From Euzebyella marina (GTDB lineage Bacteria > Bacteroidota > Bacteroidia > Flavobacteriales > Flavobacteriaceae): a stretch of 64,000 nt of DNA. The position numbers were made by a program, and so were the translations under genes. The notes below the pieces were generated by a model. The model did not search any database. It had not been told where the DNA came from and worked only from the letters and a program-made list of their open reading frames with translations. Positions 45,915 through 57,042 of this stretch are shown here, in pieces. The DNA lies in the NCBI RefSeq assembly GCF_014855515.1, contig NZ_JACYFK010000002.1, positions 558,001-622,000 on the forward strand. The letters are read 5' to 3'. Position 1 is the first letter of the stretch, and every line of letters begins with the position of its first letter.

Positions 45915-45922
45915 TATATTTG
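45888..45922 (+). promoter_or_regulatory. Promoter of icd
   Basis: TATATTTG at 45915-45922 is a perfect -7 match and TTTG at 45888-45891 could be the -33 box (23-base spacing, slightly long). The ATG is about 30 bases downstream. Confidence 0.55.
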
Positions 45923-45933
45923 CTCCGCTTTAA

Positions 45934-48171
<2,238 letters not shown>

Positions 48172-48189
48172 AAAATAATATTTCATATG

Positions 48190-48223
48190 AAAAGCCCTCT
48201 AATAACTTAGAGGGCTTTTTTTG
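48190..48223 (+). terminator. Terminator after icd
   Basis: AAAAGCCCTCTAA and TTAGAGGGCTTTT pair perfectly around a 4-base loop and a T run follows. Confidence 0.92.
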
Positions 48224-48281
48224 GTCCTATTTTTATTTTCTTCTTGCCCATTTCTATCTATTTTTAAAGAAAAATTGCTTA

Positions 48282-50657
48282 ATGGCTCCCTATTATAAGC
48301 TAGCCTTATTTATTAGTCTTTTCTCATTTTCTATAACCTTCGCACAAGACAAATTCACTTTAAGCGGAACAGTATCGGAAGCTTCAAGCAATGAAACCCT
48401 AATCGGTGTCACTATTGTCATTCCTGAATTGAAAACGGGGGTGACCACCAATGAATATGGTTTTTACTCTATAACCCTACCACAAGGCGAGTACCAAGTT
48501 CAAATCAGTTATTTGGGCTTTAAAGAGGTTCAACAGACCATCGTTTTATCAGAAAACAAAAAATTAAATTTTCGTTTAGAAGAGTCGGCCGAAGAGCTTG
48601 AAGAAGTTGTCGTTACAGAAGATGTTGAAAAAATTAGTATACGAAAGCCGCAAATGAGCGTCAATGCCATGTCGGCCGAAACAATAAAAAAAATACCCGT
48701 AATTCTCGGTGAAGCCGATGTAATCAAATCAATCTTGCTACTACCAGGAGTAACAAATGCGGGCGAGGGCGCCTCAGGGTTCAACGTTCGGGGCGGTGCC
48801 GTCGATCAAAACCTTATTTTGCTAGATGAGGCTACCATTTTTAATTCTTCTCACCTTTTCGGCTTTTTCTCCGTTTTCAATCCCGATGCCATTAAAGACT
48901 TAAAACTATACAAAGGGGGAATTCCGGCAAGGTACGGCGGTCGCGTTTCATCGGTGTTGGATATTTTTCAAAAAGAGGGCAATAGTAAAGATTTCAAGGT
49001 TAATGGAGGCATAGGTGCGGTTGCCAGTAGGTTATTGCTCGAAGGCCCTATCATTAAAGACAAAGCCGCTTTTTTGATTGGGGGCAGGGCCTCGTATGCA
49101 CATCTTTTCTTGCCGCTTTTTGACGTTGACAATACCGCCTATTTTTATGATCTCAACACCAAAATAAATTTTAATCTGAACGATAGAAATAGTATTTATT
49201 TGTCAGGTTACTTCGGTAGGGATGTTTTGGGCATTAGCGAAAGCTTTGTAAATACCTACGGTAATGCCGTCGGTAACTTTCGTTGGAACCATCTTTTTTC
49301 AGATAAATTATTTTCGAATTTATCATTGATCTATTCCGATTACTATTACGGACTTAAGCTTGATTTTGTTGGGTTTAATTGGAATTCAGGTATTCAAAAC
49401 TTTAATGTCAAATACGACCTGAAGCACTACGTAAATGACAAATTACAGGTGAACTACGGGCTTAATAATATTTACTATCGATTTAATCCCGGTAAAATCG
49501 AACCCAGTAATTCAGATTCGGGCATAGTTGAAGAACAACTGATTCAAAAGTATGCCAATGAATTTGCTGCTTATATTGATGTTGAGCATGACCTTACCGA
49601 TAATCTCAGTATCAATTACGGGCTGCGTTTCAGTAATTTCATTCGTTTGGGCCAAGACGAACTTAATGTCTATGCAAATAATAATCCTGTAGATTTCGAC
49701 CCCGATTTACTAATTTATCGAGAAGCCAATCCTTTAGAAACAAGAACTTCCTCACGCAAAGAAAGTCTAGCTACCTATAATAACTTTGAACCTAGATTTT
49801 CTTTGGCATATTCCTTAAATGAAAGCAACTCCTTTAAAGCCAGTTACACTAGGTTGGCGCAATACCTACATCTTTTGTCGAACACCAGCTCCCCTACTCC
49901 TTTAGATGTTTGGACACCCAGCGGACCTTTTGTAAAACCGCAATTACTGGATCAATATGCCTTTGGCTATTTTAAAGAATTGATGGAAGGCGATTATTCA
50001 ATTGAAACTGAATTTTTTTATAAGGATATTCAAAATAGAATTGACTACATAGATGGTGCGAATTTGATTGCCAACGATGCTATAGAACAAGTAATTCTCA
50101 ACGGGGAAGCACGCGCCTATGGGTGGGAATTTCTCTTGAAAAAGAACGAGGGCAGATTTCAAGGTTGGTTAGCCTATACCCTTTCTAAATCTGAACAGCG
50201 TACTCCTGGCCGTACACTCAACGAAACTGGTATTAACAATGGTAACTGGTACAATACCCCATACGACAAGACACACGACCTGTCTTTATATGGTAGTTAC
50301 CAATTGAATTCAAAATGGAGCTTTAATTCTAACTTCGTGTTCCAGACGGGGCAACCGACCAACTACCCTGTGGGTCAATATAAGTTTCAGGGCTTGTCGG
50401 TACCTTATTACGGCGCACGTAATGAAGAAAGATTACCTACTTACCATAGGCTAGATCTTTCCGCTAATCTGAATCCCGATAAAAATAAGAACAGAAAATG
50501 GCAAGGTGAATGGGTTTTTAGCCTTTACAATGTATACAATCGTAGAAACGCCGCCTCTATCAATTTTAGCAGAAACCCAGACACACGACAAAACGAAGCG
50601 GTTCGTACAAGTATTTTCGGAATTGTACCCGCCGTAACCTACAACTTTAAATTTTAG
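48282..50657 (+). CDS. TonB-dependent receptor with carboxypeptidase-like regulatory domain
   Basis: Outer membrane active-transport receptor of 791 residues. Signal peptide about 1-21 (ending FAQ), then a CarboxypepD_reg-like Ig domain (about 25-105, FTLSGTVSEASSNETLIGV), a plug domain (about 115-230, with LPGVTNAGEGASGFNVRGGAVDQNLILLDEATIF-like strands) and a beta barrel ending in the aromatic residue Phe (YNFKF). The ligand is unknown. A DUF4249 lipoprotein gene follows after 5 bases, a frequent pairing with this receptor type. -7-like TATTTTTA at 48259-48266 may drive it. Confidence 0.92.
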   Translation: MAPYYKLALFISLFSFSITFAQDKFTLSGTVSEASSNETLIGVTIVIPELKTGVTTNEYGFYSITLPQGEYQVQISYLGFKEVQQTIVLSENKKLNFRLEESAEELEEVVVTEDVEKISIRKPQMSVNAMSAETIKKIPVILGEADVIKSILLLPGVTNAGEGASGFNVRGGAVDQNLILLDEATIFNSSHLFGFFSVFNPDAIKDLKLYKGGIPARYGGRVSSVLDIFQKEGNSKDFKVNGGIGAVASRLLLEGPIIKDKAAFLIGGRASYAHLFLPLFDVDNTAYFYDLNTKINFNLNDRNSIYLSGYFGRDVLGISESFVNTYGNAVGNFRWNHLFSDKLFSNLSLIYSDYYYGLKLDFVGFNWNSGIQNFNVKYDLKHYVNDKLQVNYGLNNIYYRFNPGKIEPSNSDSGIVEEQLIQKYANEFAAYIDVEHDLTDNLSINYGLRFSNFIRLGQDELNVYANNNPVDFDPDLLIYREANPLETRTSSRKESLATYNNFEPRFSLAYSLNESNSFKASYTRLAQYLHLLSNTSSPTPLDVWTPSGPFVKPQLLDQYAFGYFKELMEGDYSIETEFFYKDIQNRIDYIDGANLIANDAIEQVILNGEARAYGWEFLLKKNEGRFQGWLAYTLSKSEQRTPGRTLNETGINNGNWYNTPYDKTHDLSLYGSYQLNSKWSFNSNFVFQTGQPTNYPVGQYKFQGLSVPYYGARNEERLPTYHRLDLSANLNPDKNKNRKWQGEWVFSLYNVYNRRNAASINFSRNPDTRQNEAVRTSIFGIVPAVTYNFKF

Positions 50658-50662
50658 AAAAA

Positions 50663-51496
50663 ATGAGGAAGTACTTACTTATCATACCGGTGCTTTTTCT
50701 AATTACCTCTTGTGAAGATGTAGTAGAAATAGATACCCCTACCGAGCCTCCACGCCTATTTGTAGATGCTGTTATTCGTGTTGATACCGAGATGGAAATG
50801 ACCAATGTATCGTTCACCGTAGGCGAAACCAGTAACTTTTTTGATGAACCACAACCGGCAGAGTTGAGTGAAATTCATATAACGAACATTGGTTACGAAA
50901 GCAACGACGCCGAAGACACTAACATCTTGGTTCTCACGCAAACTACTCCGGGGCAGTATGAAGGTTCAAAAAATACTTCCTTTTTTACAGATGGAAATGA
51001 ACTACAATTAAGAATTGATTATAACGGGGTTATTTATTCCGCAACAACGAATTACGTGCCCACATCGCCGATTAGTCGTCTGGAACAAGGTGAGGGAAGT
51101 CTTTTCACAGGCGATGAGACTGAAATACTCATTTCTTTTACCGATAGCCCAGATAGAGACGATTACTACTTGTTTGATTTTGATTTCAATGAGTACCTGG
51201 TCTCCGAAGATGAATTCTATCAAGGTCAACCCTTCGAGTTTTCCTATTTTTATGATGATGGGGTGCAACCCGGCATGGAAGTACAAATTAGTCTCATTGG
51301 TGTAGATGAGCCTTTTTTCAATTATATGAACCAAGTCATCGTTCAATCCGGTGGAGACCAAGGGCCCTTTCAAACACCATCAGCGACGGTTAGAGGTAAT
51401 ATCTTAAATGTTTCCGATGAAAACGGTACCGATAATTTTGCCCTGGGTTACTTTGCTGTTTGCCAAACGTATACCCAATCCATAACCATAGAATAG
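50663..51496 (+). CDS. DUF4249 family lipoprotein
   Basis: A 277-residue lipoprotein: signal LLIIPVLFLITSC, then CEDVVEIDTPTEPPRLFVDAVI, which is the DUF4249 start, and a beta-rich body with an acidic surface (SFTDSPDRDDYYLFDFDFNEY). It follows the TonB-dependent receptor by 5 bases, so it is likely a surface or periplasmic partner of it, comparable to the SusD role in other systems; that comparison is inference. Confidence 0.88.
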   Translation: MRKYLLIIPVLFLITSCEDVVEIDTPTEPPRLFVDAVIRVDTEMEMTNVSFTVGETSNFFDEPQPAELSEIHITNIGYESNDAEDTNILVLTQTTPGQYEGSKNTSFFTDGNELQLRIDYNGVIYSATTNYVPTSPISRLEQGEGSLFTGDETEILISFTDSPDRDDYYLFDFDFNEYLVSEDEFYQGQPFEFSYFYDDGVQPGMEVQISLIGVDEPFFNYMNQVIVQSGGDQGPFQTPSATVRGNILNVSDENGTDNFALGYFAVCQTYTQSITIE

Positions 51497-51519
51497 CTCT
51501 TAATTACAATCACGGCTTT

Positions 51520-51756
51520 ATGAAAACCGATAAAGAACTTTTGGTCAAGGGGATAAAATTTTTGGCATATACCCTGGTACTCATGTTCATGGCTCCGGTT
51601 GTTTTGTACCAGGCGTTTAAAAACCAAGAAAACATATTGTTCTGGCCTGTACTCATAATCGGCCTTGTCTTGGCCGTAGGCGCCATCGCAATGGGCTTTT
51701 ACAGTATTAAGGTACTATTGGATTCGCTATTTGGACCCGGAAAGAAAAAAGATTGA
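51520..51756 (+). CDS. DUF6095 family small membrane protein
   Basis: A 78-residue protein with two membrane helices (about 12-33 and 42-66) and a Lys-rich C-terminus (GPGKKKD). Start at the ATG giving MKTDKELLVKGIKFLAYT, as in the family; a longer frame from 51460 would overlap the upstream gene. It follows DUF4249 by 23 bases and may be co-transcribed. Function unknown. Confidence 0.8.
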   Translation: MKTDKELLVKGIKFLAYTLVLMFMAPVVLYQAFKNQENILFWPVLIIGLVLAVGAIAMGFYSIKVLLDSLFGPGKKKD

Positions 51757-51768
51757 TTCTTGCGCGGA

Positions 51769-52455
51769 TCACTTCTCCCTTTTACCGCTCAAAGTCCACT
51801 TATTGCTCAGTTGGGCATAATCATAATCCAAAACCGATTCTTGCCTCTCCAATTGATAAGCGGCGAAAGCCCTTTGAAGAATATCTTCGATTAAATAGTC
51901 TTCATGCACTTGATCGGGGTGAAACTCCTCTTTTAAACTGATACTGAACATGCTGGCCGTGGTATTGTACCAAAAGGCACGCCAACCGCTTCTTAGCTCC
52001 TTCACCAAATCAAAAGCCGTTTCGCCGGTCTGTCGGTAGATTAGTTTCACAAGTATTTGACCTTCGGTTCTAGTAAGCTTTTTAAGCTCTTCAGAAAACT
52101 CTTCCTCAATATACTTTTGAACTTTTTTAGTATATCTTTTTTGTTGACGCTTTTTAGTGATTTTTGAAATACTATCGTTAAGCTCAACCAATCTTTCAGC
52201 CGCCAATTTTGCATAAGGGTAAACCTTTAAGGTCTTTCTTCTTAAAATATAATATTTGAGTTTTTCTTTATAGGAGCCGAATTTTAATCGCCCAAAGAGA
52301 TAGACTTCATCAAGATCGATAGAGCTTCTAAAAATAGAATCTCCCTCTACAATAATCATTTTTTCGGCTACGGAATCTAACGGTTCCTCCTGAATTTGAG
52401 CGTTGACCGACAAAAAACAGCAAATCAAAAAAAGAAAAATCGTAGTTTTTTTCAT
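51769..52455 (-). CDS. DUF4294 family protein
   Basis: A 228-residue secreted protein: signal peptide (FLFLICCFLSVNAQ), then DEVYLFGRLKFGSYKEKLKYYILRRKTLKVYPYAKLAAERLVEL, the DUF4294 core, and a C-terminal LVKLIYRQTGETAFDLVKELRSGWRAFWYN. The family is widespread in Bacteroidota with no known function. It converges with DUF6095 (12 bases) and is divergent from the M42 peptidase gene. Confidence 0.85.
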   Translation of the reverse strand: MKKTTIFLFLICCFLSVNAQIQEEPLDSVAEKMIIVEGDSIFRSSIDLDEVYLFGRLKFGSYKEKLKYYILRRKTLKVYPYAKLAAERLVELNDSISKITKKRQQKRYTKKVQKYIEEEFSEELKKLTRTEGQILVKLIYRQTGETAFDLVKELRSGWRAFWYNTTASMFSISLKEEFHPDQVHEDYLIEDILQRAFAAYQLERQESVLDYDYAQLSNKWTLSGKREK

Positions 52456-52533
52456 AGCGCATCTAAATGCAAAAGTCCTGCCAAAATTAACGATAATTAG
52501 TAGTGCTTATTATTAATTAAAAGTGAATATTGC

Positions 52534-52541
52534 TAAGTTTG
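52534..52541 (+). promoter_or_regulatory. -7 element of the M42 peptidase gene
   Basis: TAAGTTTG matches TAnnTTTG exactly, 19 bases before the ATG at 52560. Confidence 0.5.
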
Positions 52542-52559
52542 TAAGTAAATCAATTTTAA

Positions 52560-53648
52560 ATGGCTAACAAGAAAATTATAACGAAAAAGTCACTGGAGTT
52601 TTTCGAAAAATATTTGAACAATGCTTCCCCGACCGGTTACGAATGGGAAGGTCAGAAAATATGGATGGAGTATCTAAAACCATATGTCGATACCTTCATT
52701 ACCGATACCTATGGCACTGCCGTAGGGGTCATCAATCCCGATGCGAAATATAAAGTGGTCATCGAGGGGCATTCCGATGAAATCTCGTGGTATGTCAACT
52801 ATATCACCGATAACGGCCTTCTTTATGTCATCAGAAATGGTGGAAGCGACCATCAAATCGCGCCCTCAAAATGGGTCAACATACATACCAAGAATGGGGT
52901 GGTAAAAGGCATTTTTGGCTGGCCGGCCATTCATACCCGCGATAAGTCAAAAGAAGAACCGCCCAAACTAGACAACATCTTTATCGATGTCGGTGCGAAG
53001 GATAAAGAAGAAGTCGAAAAAATGGGGGTTCATGTGGGGTGTGTAATTACCTACCCAGATGAATTCAATATCTTAAATGAAGATAAATTCGTTTGCAGGG
53101 CAATCGACAACCGTGCTGGTGGTTTTATGGTCGCCGAAGTGGCTCGACTGCTGCACGAAAACAAGAAGAAACTTCCTTTTGGACTTTATATAACAAATTC
53201 TGTTCAAGAAGAAATAGGTCTGCGTGGGGCAGAAATGATTACCCAAACCATTAAACCCAATGTTGCCATCATAACCGATGTTTGCCACGATACGACCACA
53301 CCGATGATTGACCAAAAAACACAAGGTCATACTGAAATTGGTTCTGGACCTGTGATTTCATATGCTCCCGCGGTTCAAAATAAATTAAGGGAACGCATTA
53401 TTGAGACGGCAGAAGCCAAGAAGATACCTTTTCAGCGTATGGCGGCTTCAAGGGCGACCGGTACCGACACAGACGCTTTTGCCTATAGCAATGGCGGTGT
53501 AGCCTCGGCCCTTATCTCATTGCCGTTGCGTTACATGCATACCACGGTAGAAACAGTTCATAAAGACGATGTGGAAAATGTGATTCGTCTGATTTATGAA
53601 ACGCTCTTGAATATAAAAGAAGGTGAAACCTTCAGCTATTTCGATTAA
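52560..53648 (+). CDS. M42 family metallopeptidase
   Basis: Tetrahedral-aminopeptidase-type enzyme, 362 residues. Metal and catalytic residues are visible: EGHSDEISW (His, Asp), CRAIDNRAGG (bridging Asp), QEEIGLRGA (catalytic Glu pair), ITDVCHDTT (Asp) and RYMHTTVETVHKDDV (last His). It probably trims cytosolic peptides and is not secreted. Flanked by its own -7 element and a terminator. Confidence 0.92.
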   Translation: MANKKIITKKSLEFFEKYLNNASPTGYEWEGQKIWMEYLKPYVDTFITDTYGTAVGVINPDAKYKVVIEGHSDEISWYVNYITDNGLLYVIRNGGSDHQIAPSKWVNIHTKNGVVKGIFGWPAIHTRDKSKEEPPKLDNIFIDVGAKDKEEVEKMGVHVGCVITYPDEFNILNEDKFVCRAIDNRAGGFMVAEVARLLHENKKKLPFGLYITNSVQEEIGLRGAEMITQTIKPNVAIITDVCHDTTTPMIDQKTQGHTEIGSGPVISYAPAVQNKLRERIIETAEAKKIPFQRMAASRATGTDTDAFAYSNGGVASALISLPLRYMHTTVETVHKDDVENVIRLIYETLLNIKEGETFSYFD

Positions 53649-53655
53649 CAAAACC

Positions 53656-53678
53656 GCCCTCCAATGGAGGGCTTTTTT
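53656..53678 (+). terminator. Terminator between M42 and NUDIX genes
   Basis: GCCCTCC and GGAGGGC pair around AAT and are followed by six T. The T run ends 2 bases before the NUDIX ATG, so the terminator fills the place of that gene's ribosome binding site. Confidence 0.85.
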
Positions 53679-53680
53679 AT

Positions 53681-54229
53681 ATGGACGAACTTATTGACAT
53701 TCTCGACAAGTCTGGAAACAAAACGGGTAAAACGGCCATGAAATCTGAGGCCCACAAAAACGGTTGGTACCACGAATCGGTGCATATATGGTTTTATACC
53801 AAAGCAGGACAAGTGTTGATTCAGCAAAGGGCAGCAAACAAAGATACGCACCCACTACTTTGGGACGTATCTGTCGCGGGGCATATTGGCGCAGGTGAAA
53901 AAATCGAAACTTCTGCGGTACGAGAAGTAAAAGAAGAAATCGGTCTTGAAATCGAAGAGCAGAGTTTAGAAAAAATAGGAGTTCACGAGTCGTTTCACCA
54001 ACATTCACCTACCCTCATAGATAATGAGTTCAATCATATATTTATTTGTGAACTTTCAGTACCCTTCAATCAACTTCAAAAACAAGAAAGTGAGGTAAAC
54101 GACCTAAAATTGATACCCCTCATCACTCTTGCACAAGAAACTTGGGGATTGGCTCAAGTCCAGAAATATGTCAAACACGGCGCCGCTTATTACAAGATGG
54201 TATTAAGTGCTATCAAAGAGCGGCTTTAA
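53681..54229 (+). CDS. NUDIX hydrolase
   Basis: A 182-residue pyrophosphohydrolase resembling the YfcD/isopentenyl-diphosphate isomerase-like subgroup. It begins MDELIDILDKSGNKTGKTAMKSEAHKNGWYHESVHIWFY. The Nudix box is GHIGAGEKIETSAVREVKEEIGLEI (about residues 67-91, G-x5-E-x7-REVxEE). Substrate unknown. The start codon is 3 bases after a terminator T run, with no ribosome binding site; a start further inside would cut conserved sequence, so I keep this one. It converges on the ZIP gene with 6 bases between. Confidence 0.9.
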   Translation: MDELIDILDKSGNKTGKTAMKSEAHKNGWYHESVHIWFYTKAGQVLIQQRAANKDTHPLLWDVSVAGHIGAGEKIETSAVREVKEEIGLEIEEQSLEKIGVHESFHQHSPTLIDNEFNHIFICELSVPFNQLQKQESEVNDLKLIPLITLAQETWGLAQVQKYVKHGAAYYKMVLSAIKERL

Positions 54230-54235
54230 CCTAAG

Positions 54236-54928
54236 CTACTCGCCCAATGTACTCAGGTACATTGCCAAAATCAAACCTATGGCCGTGGCAATACCCGACC
54301 AATATTTATCTTTTTTATAGGATTCGGGAAATACCTCAAGTGCCAAAGAAGCAGTGACCGCCCCGCCGGCAAAACATTTTAAATATCCTAAAATATCTTT
54401 AGGCACGTCTGTTAAGAGGTAATATCCTATAAGGGATGCTGCCGATAGAAGAAGGGCGGTAGCACACCATAACCATAGAACTTTTTTCTTAGAATTGTTC
54501 CCGGCCATTTCTTTAGCACCTCCGGCAGCTTCTGGTAGATTGGAAAGTAATATTGAACCGGACAAAGCGGCGACCGATAATAGGTCAGCCCCTATCAGAG
54601 CTACACCAAGCGCTAAGTTCTCTGGAATACCATCCAAGGTAATAGCAGCTAATAAACCACCTCCACTTTCAGAACCCCACTTCTTTTTCACTAGGTAATC
54701 CAGTCCCGTGAAAGTTGCCGCCCCTACGAAAACAGATATGAATGCATAAAGTGCATTATATTTTTCGACAGCAGGGTAAATTAATTCCATAACCGCAGAA
54801 ACCAAAAGGGCTCCACCTGCCAAGGCCACCAAAAAACCTTCAGTTCTTTTCGATAAGCGGCCATAGATGCCCCAGATAGCACCGAAAGCCAATGCGGCCG
54901 ATACAATTGCAATGACGAGAATAAACAT
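54236..54928 (-). CDS. ZIP family metal transporter
   Basis: Inner-membrane divalent metal uptake protein (zinc or iron), 230 residues with 7-8 helices. The metal-site helices read LDGIPENLALGVALIGAD and NLPEAAGGAKEM, matching the conserved HN/xPEG pairs of TM4 and TM5, although the first site has 'DGIPEN' rather than the classical 'HNxPEG'. GGALLVSAVMELIYPAVE fits TM2. It is transcribed alone. Confidence 0.88.
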   Translation of the reverse strand: MFILVIAIVSAALAFGAIWGIYGRLSKRTEGFLVALAGGALLVSAVMELIYPAVEKYNALYAFISVFVGAATFTGLDYLVKKKWGSESGGGLLAAITLDGIPENLALGVALIGADLLSVAALSGSILLSNLPEAAGGAKEMAGNNSKKKVLWLWCATALLLSAASLIGYYLLTDVPKDILGYLKCFAGGAVTASLALEVFPESYKKDKYWSGIATAIGLILAMYLSTLGE

Positions 54929-55038
54929 ATTCTGAGTTCTTTGTTTTTAGCTAATCAATCTAGAGTACACCTAGATATATTAACTAATGCAAAGTAAGGA
55001 ACACCCATACGGTATTACGCCTTCAAGCAAAATAGAAA

Positions 55039-56424
55039 TTAATTCAATTGAAGAGATTGAATGAAATTATCAGGATTGCTCAAAAGATGGGTTTCCTGAC
55101 TGCCTTGGGTCATGTTTTTAACTACAAATTCACCATTTTCCAATTCCTGCTCTCCAATCAAAATTACATAGGGAACATTTCTATTGTTGGCGTATTTAAA
55201 CTGCTTTTGAATCTTGGTATCTGAAGGATAAATATCTGCCTTAATCCCGGCGTCACGAAGTTGATTGATCAATTTCAAAGCACGCAATGATTCTTTCTCA
55301 CCGAAGTTTAGACATAGAACTTGCAATGATTGGTCTATAGCTTCGGGAAACAATCCTAATTCCTCTAGTACCAAATAGATGCGATCCAATCCAAAAGATA
55401 TGCCTACACCGCTAACATCCTTCAAACCGAAAATACCCGTGAGATCATCATATCGTCCGCCACCTCCGATTGAACCCATTTTCACGCCCGAAGGAGCAGC
55501 CACCTCAAGTATCGCGCCCGTATAATAATTTAAGCCTCTGGCCAAAGTAACATCTATCGATAAGATGGCCGATTTCAGACCACTGTCGGCAACCGATTCT
55601 ATAATAAAACGTAATTCATCAACACCCTTTGAGCCTATTTCCGATTCTTTTAATAAAGTATCGAGAGCATTCAGTTGCTCTATATTGCTACCGGACAAAT
55701 GAAAAAGGGGTTCTACTTTAGAAATGGCCTCATCGGTCAGACCTCGTTCTTTCATTTCTTTCTTGACCCCGTCTACCCCTATTTTATCCAACTTATCAAG
55801 TGCTACGGTAAAATCGATTAAAAGGTCTTGCGCACCAATTACTTCGGCGATTCCGGAAAGTATTTTTCTATTGTTCAATTTAATGGTGACACCTTCCAAT
55901 TTTAAGTCTGTAAAAACGGCATCGTACAATTGTACCAATTCAACTTCTTGTAGTAATGAATTGGCCCCGACCACATCGGCATCACATTGATAAAATTCAC
56001 GAAAACGACCTTTTTGGGGTCTATCCGCTCGCCAAACCGGCTGTATCTGATATCGTTTAAAAGGAAAATCAATCTCATTTTGGTGCATCACCACGTAACG
56101 CGCAAATGGTACCGTAAGATCGTAGCGTAATGCCTTTTCAGAAATTCTAGGAGTAATCAAACTAAAATTTTTAGCTTCATAGGTACCTTCATCAACCTTA
56201 CTTAAAAAATCTCCCGAGTTCAATATTTTAAAAATCAAGCGGTCACCTTCATCGCCGTATTTACCCATTAGGGTCTCAGAATTCTCAAAGGAAGGAGTTT
56301 CAATGGGCTGAAAGCCAAAAGTTTCAAATCGCTTTCGTACGATATCAAAAATATAATTGCGCTTTTGTACTTCTGAAGGTGCAAAATCTCTCGTACCTTT
56401 TGGTATGCTTGGTTTTTGGGCCAT
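55039..56424 (-). CDS. hisS: Histidyl-tRNA synthetase
   Basis: Charges tRNA-His. The 461-residue class II synthetase has PKGTRDFAPSEVQKRN, motif 2-type residues in RYVVMHQNEIDFPFKRYQIQPVWRADRPQKGRFREFYQCDADVVG, the histidine motif GLNYYTGAILEVA and GGGGRYDDL, with a C-terminal anticodon-binding domain. It is about 30 residues longer than the E. coli enzyme. DUF6495 lies upstream with an 84-base gap. Confidence 0.97.
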   Translation of the reverse strand: MAQKPSIPKGTRDFAPSEVQKRNYIFDIVRKRFETFGFQPIETPSFENSETLMGKYGDEGDRLIFKILNSGDFLSKVDEGTYEAKNFSLITPRISEKALRYDLTVPFARYVVMHQNEIDFPFKRYQIQPVWRADRPQKGRFREFYQCDADVVGANSLLQEVELVQLYDAVFTDLKLEGVTIKLNNRKILSGIAEVIGAQDLLIDFTVALDKLDKIGVDGVKKEMKERGLTDEAISKVEPLFHLSGSNIEQLNALDTLLKESEIGSKGVDELRFIIESVADSGLKSAILSIDVTLARGLNYYTGAILEVAAPSGVKMGSIGGGGRYDDLTGIFGLKDVSGVGISFGLDRIYLVLEELGLFPEAIDQSLQVLCLNFGEKESLRALKLINQLRDAGIKADIYPSDTKIQKQFKYANNRNVPYVILIGEQELENGEFVVKNMTQGSQETHLLSNPDNFIQSLQLN

Positions 56425-56508
56425 TAAATCTATAGTTGTGGGAGTAACCTTTTAATCGGTTCAAAGACCGATTCCGGTACGTAAGATGAATAATTGACAA
56501 ATATGCGT

Positions 56509-56979
56509 CTAATTGATGATTTTATCAAACCATTGAAACAATTCACCCTTAGTGATAACCGCACCTTGCTGAATCAATTGAAACTTATCTAGGTTCTTAT
56601 CCTCTGAATATGCTTTGGAGGCGGTCAGGTATTCTACAAAATCGGACTGCCAGTTCTTTTTGAACCAAGCAAACCCTTCTTTTGAAGTTAAATTAATCTC
56701 TGGGTTCATAACTTTTACCGATAAAAGTTTCATTTCTTTATCGGTTAAATGAAAAAGGTGCATTTGTTGGGTAGAAACATTCTCAAGGTATTCTACTTTA
56801 CTGAGCACACCTTCCCAGACCAAATCACTAAAAACATCTATTTCATCTTCGGCAACCTGAGGTTTGTTCTCTTTGATATCGGACCACTCTTCAGCGGTGA
56901 TCGATTGGGTGGCCAAAAAGTTGATAAACTCTGGGTGAAGTTCCTCTAATTGTTGTTTTGTTAGCCTTGTATATTTCAT
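56509..56979 (-). CDS. DUF6495 family protein
   Basis: A 156-residue acidic cytosolic protein of Flavobacteriia: MKYTRLTKQQLEELHPEFINFLATQSITAEEW at the start and FAWFKKNWQSDFVEYLTASKAY near the C-terminus. No enzyme motif, signal or membrane segment is seen. The family has no known function. A terminator for the next gene lies just upstream. Confidence 0.8.
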   Translation of the reverse strand: MKYTRLTKQQLEELHPEFINFLATQSITAEEWSDIKENKPQVAEDEIDVFSDLVWEGVLSKVEYLENVSTQQMHLFHLTDKEMKLLSVKVMNPEINLTSKEGFAWFKKNWQSDFVEYLTASKAYSEDKNLDKFQLIQQGAVITKGELFQWFDKIIN

Positions 56980-56989
56980 CCGGCAAAAA

Positions 56990-57017
56990 TAAAAAGGCCA
57001 TACGAAATGTATGGCCT
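56990..57017 (-). terminator. Terminator after the Oar-like receptor gene
   Basis: AGGCCATAC and GTATGGCCT form a perfect stem with a 5-base loop; on the minus strand it leads into a T run. It lies 26 bases after the receptor stop. Confidence 0.88.
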
Positions 57018-57042
57018 AATTCTCAATATTCTTATGATCTAT

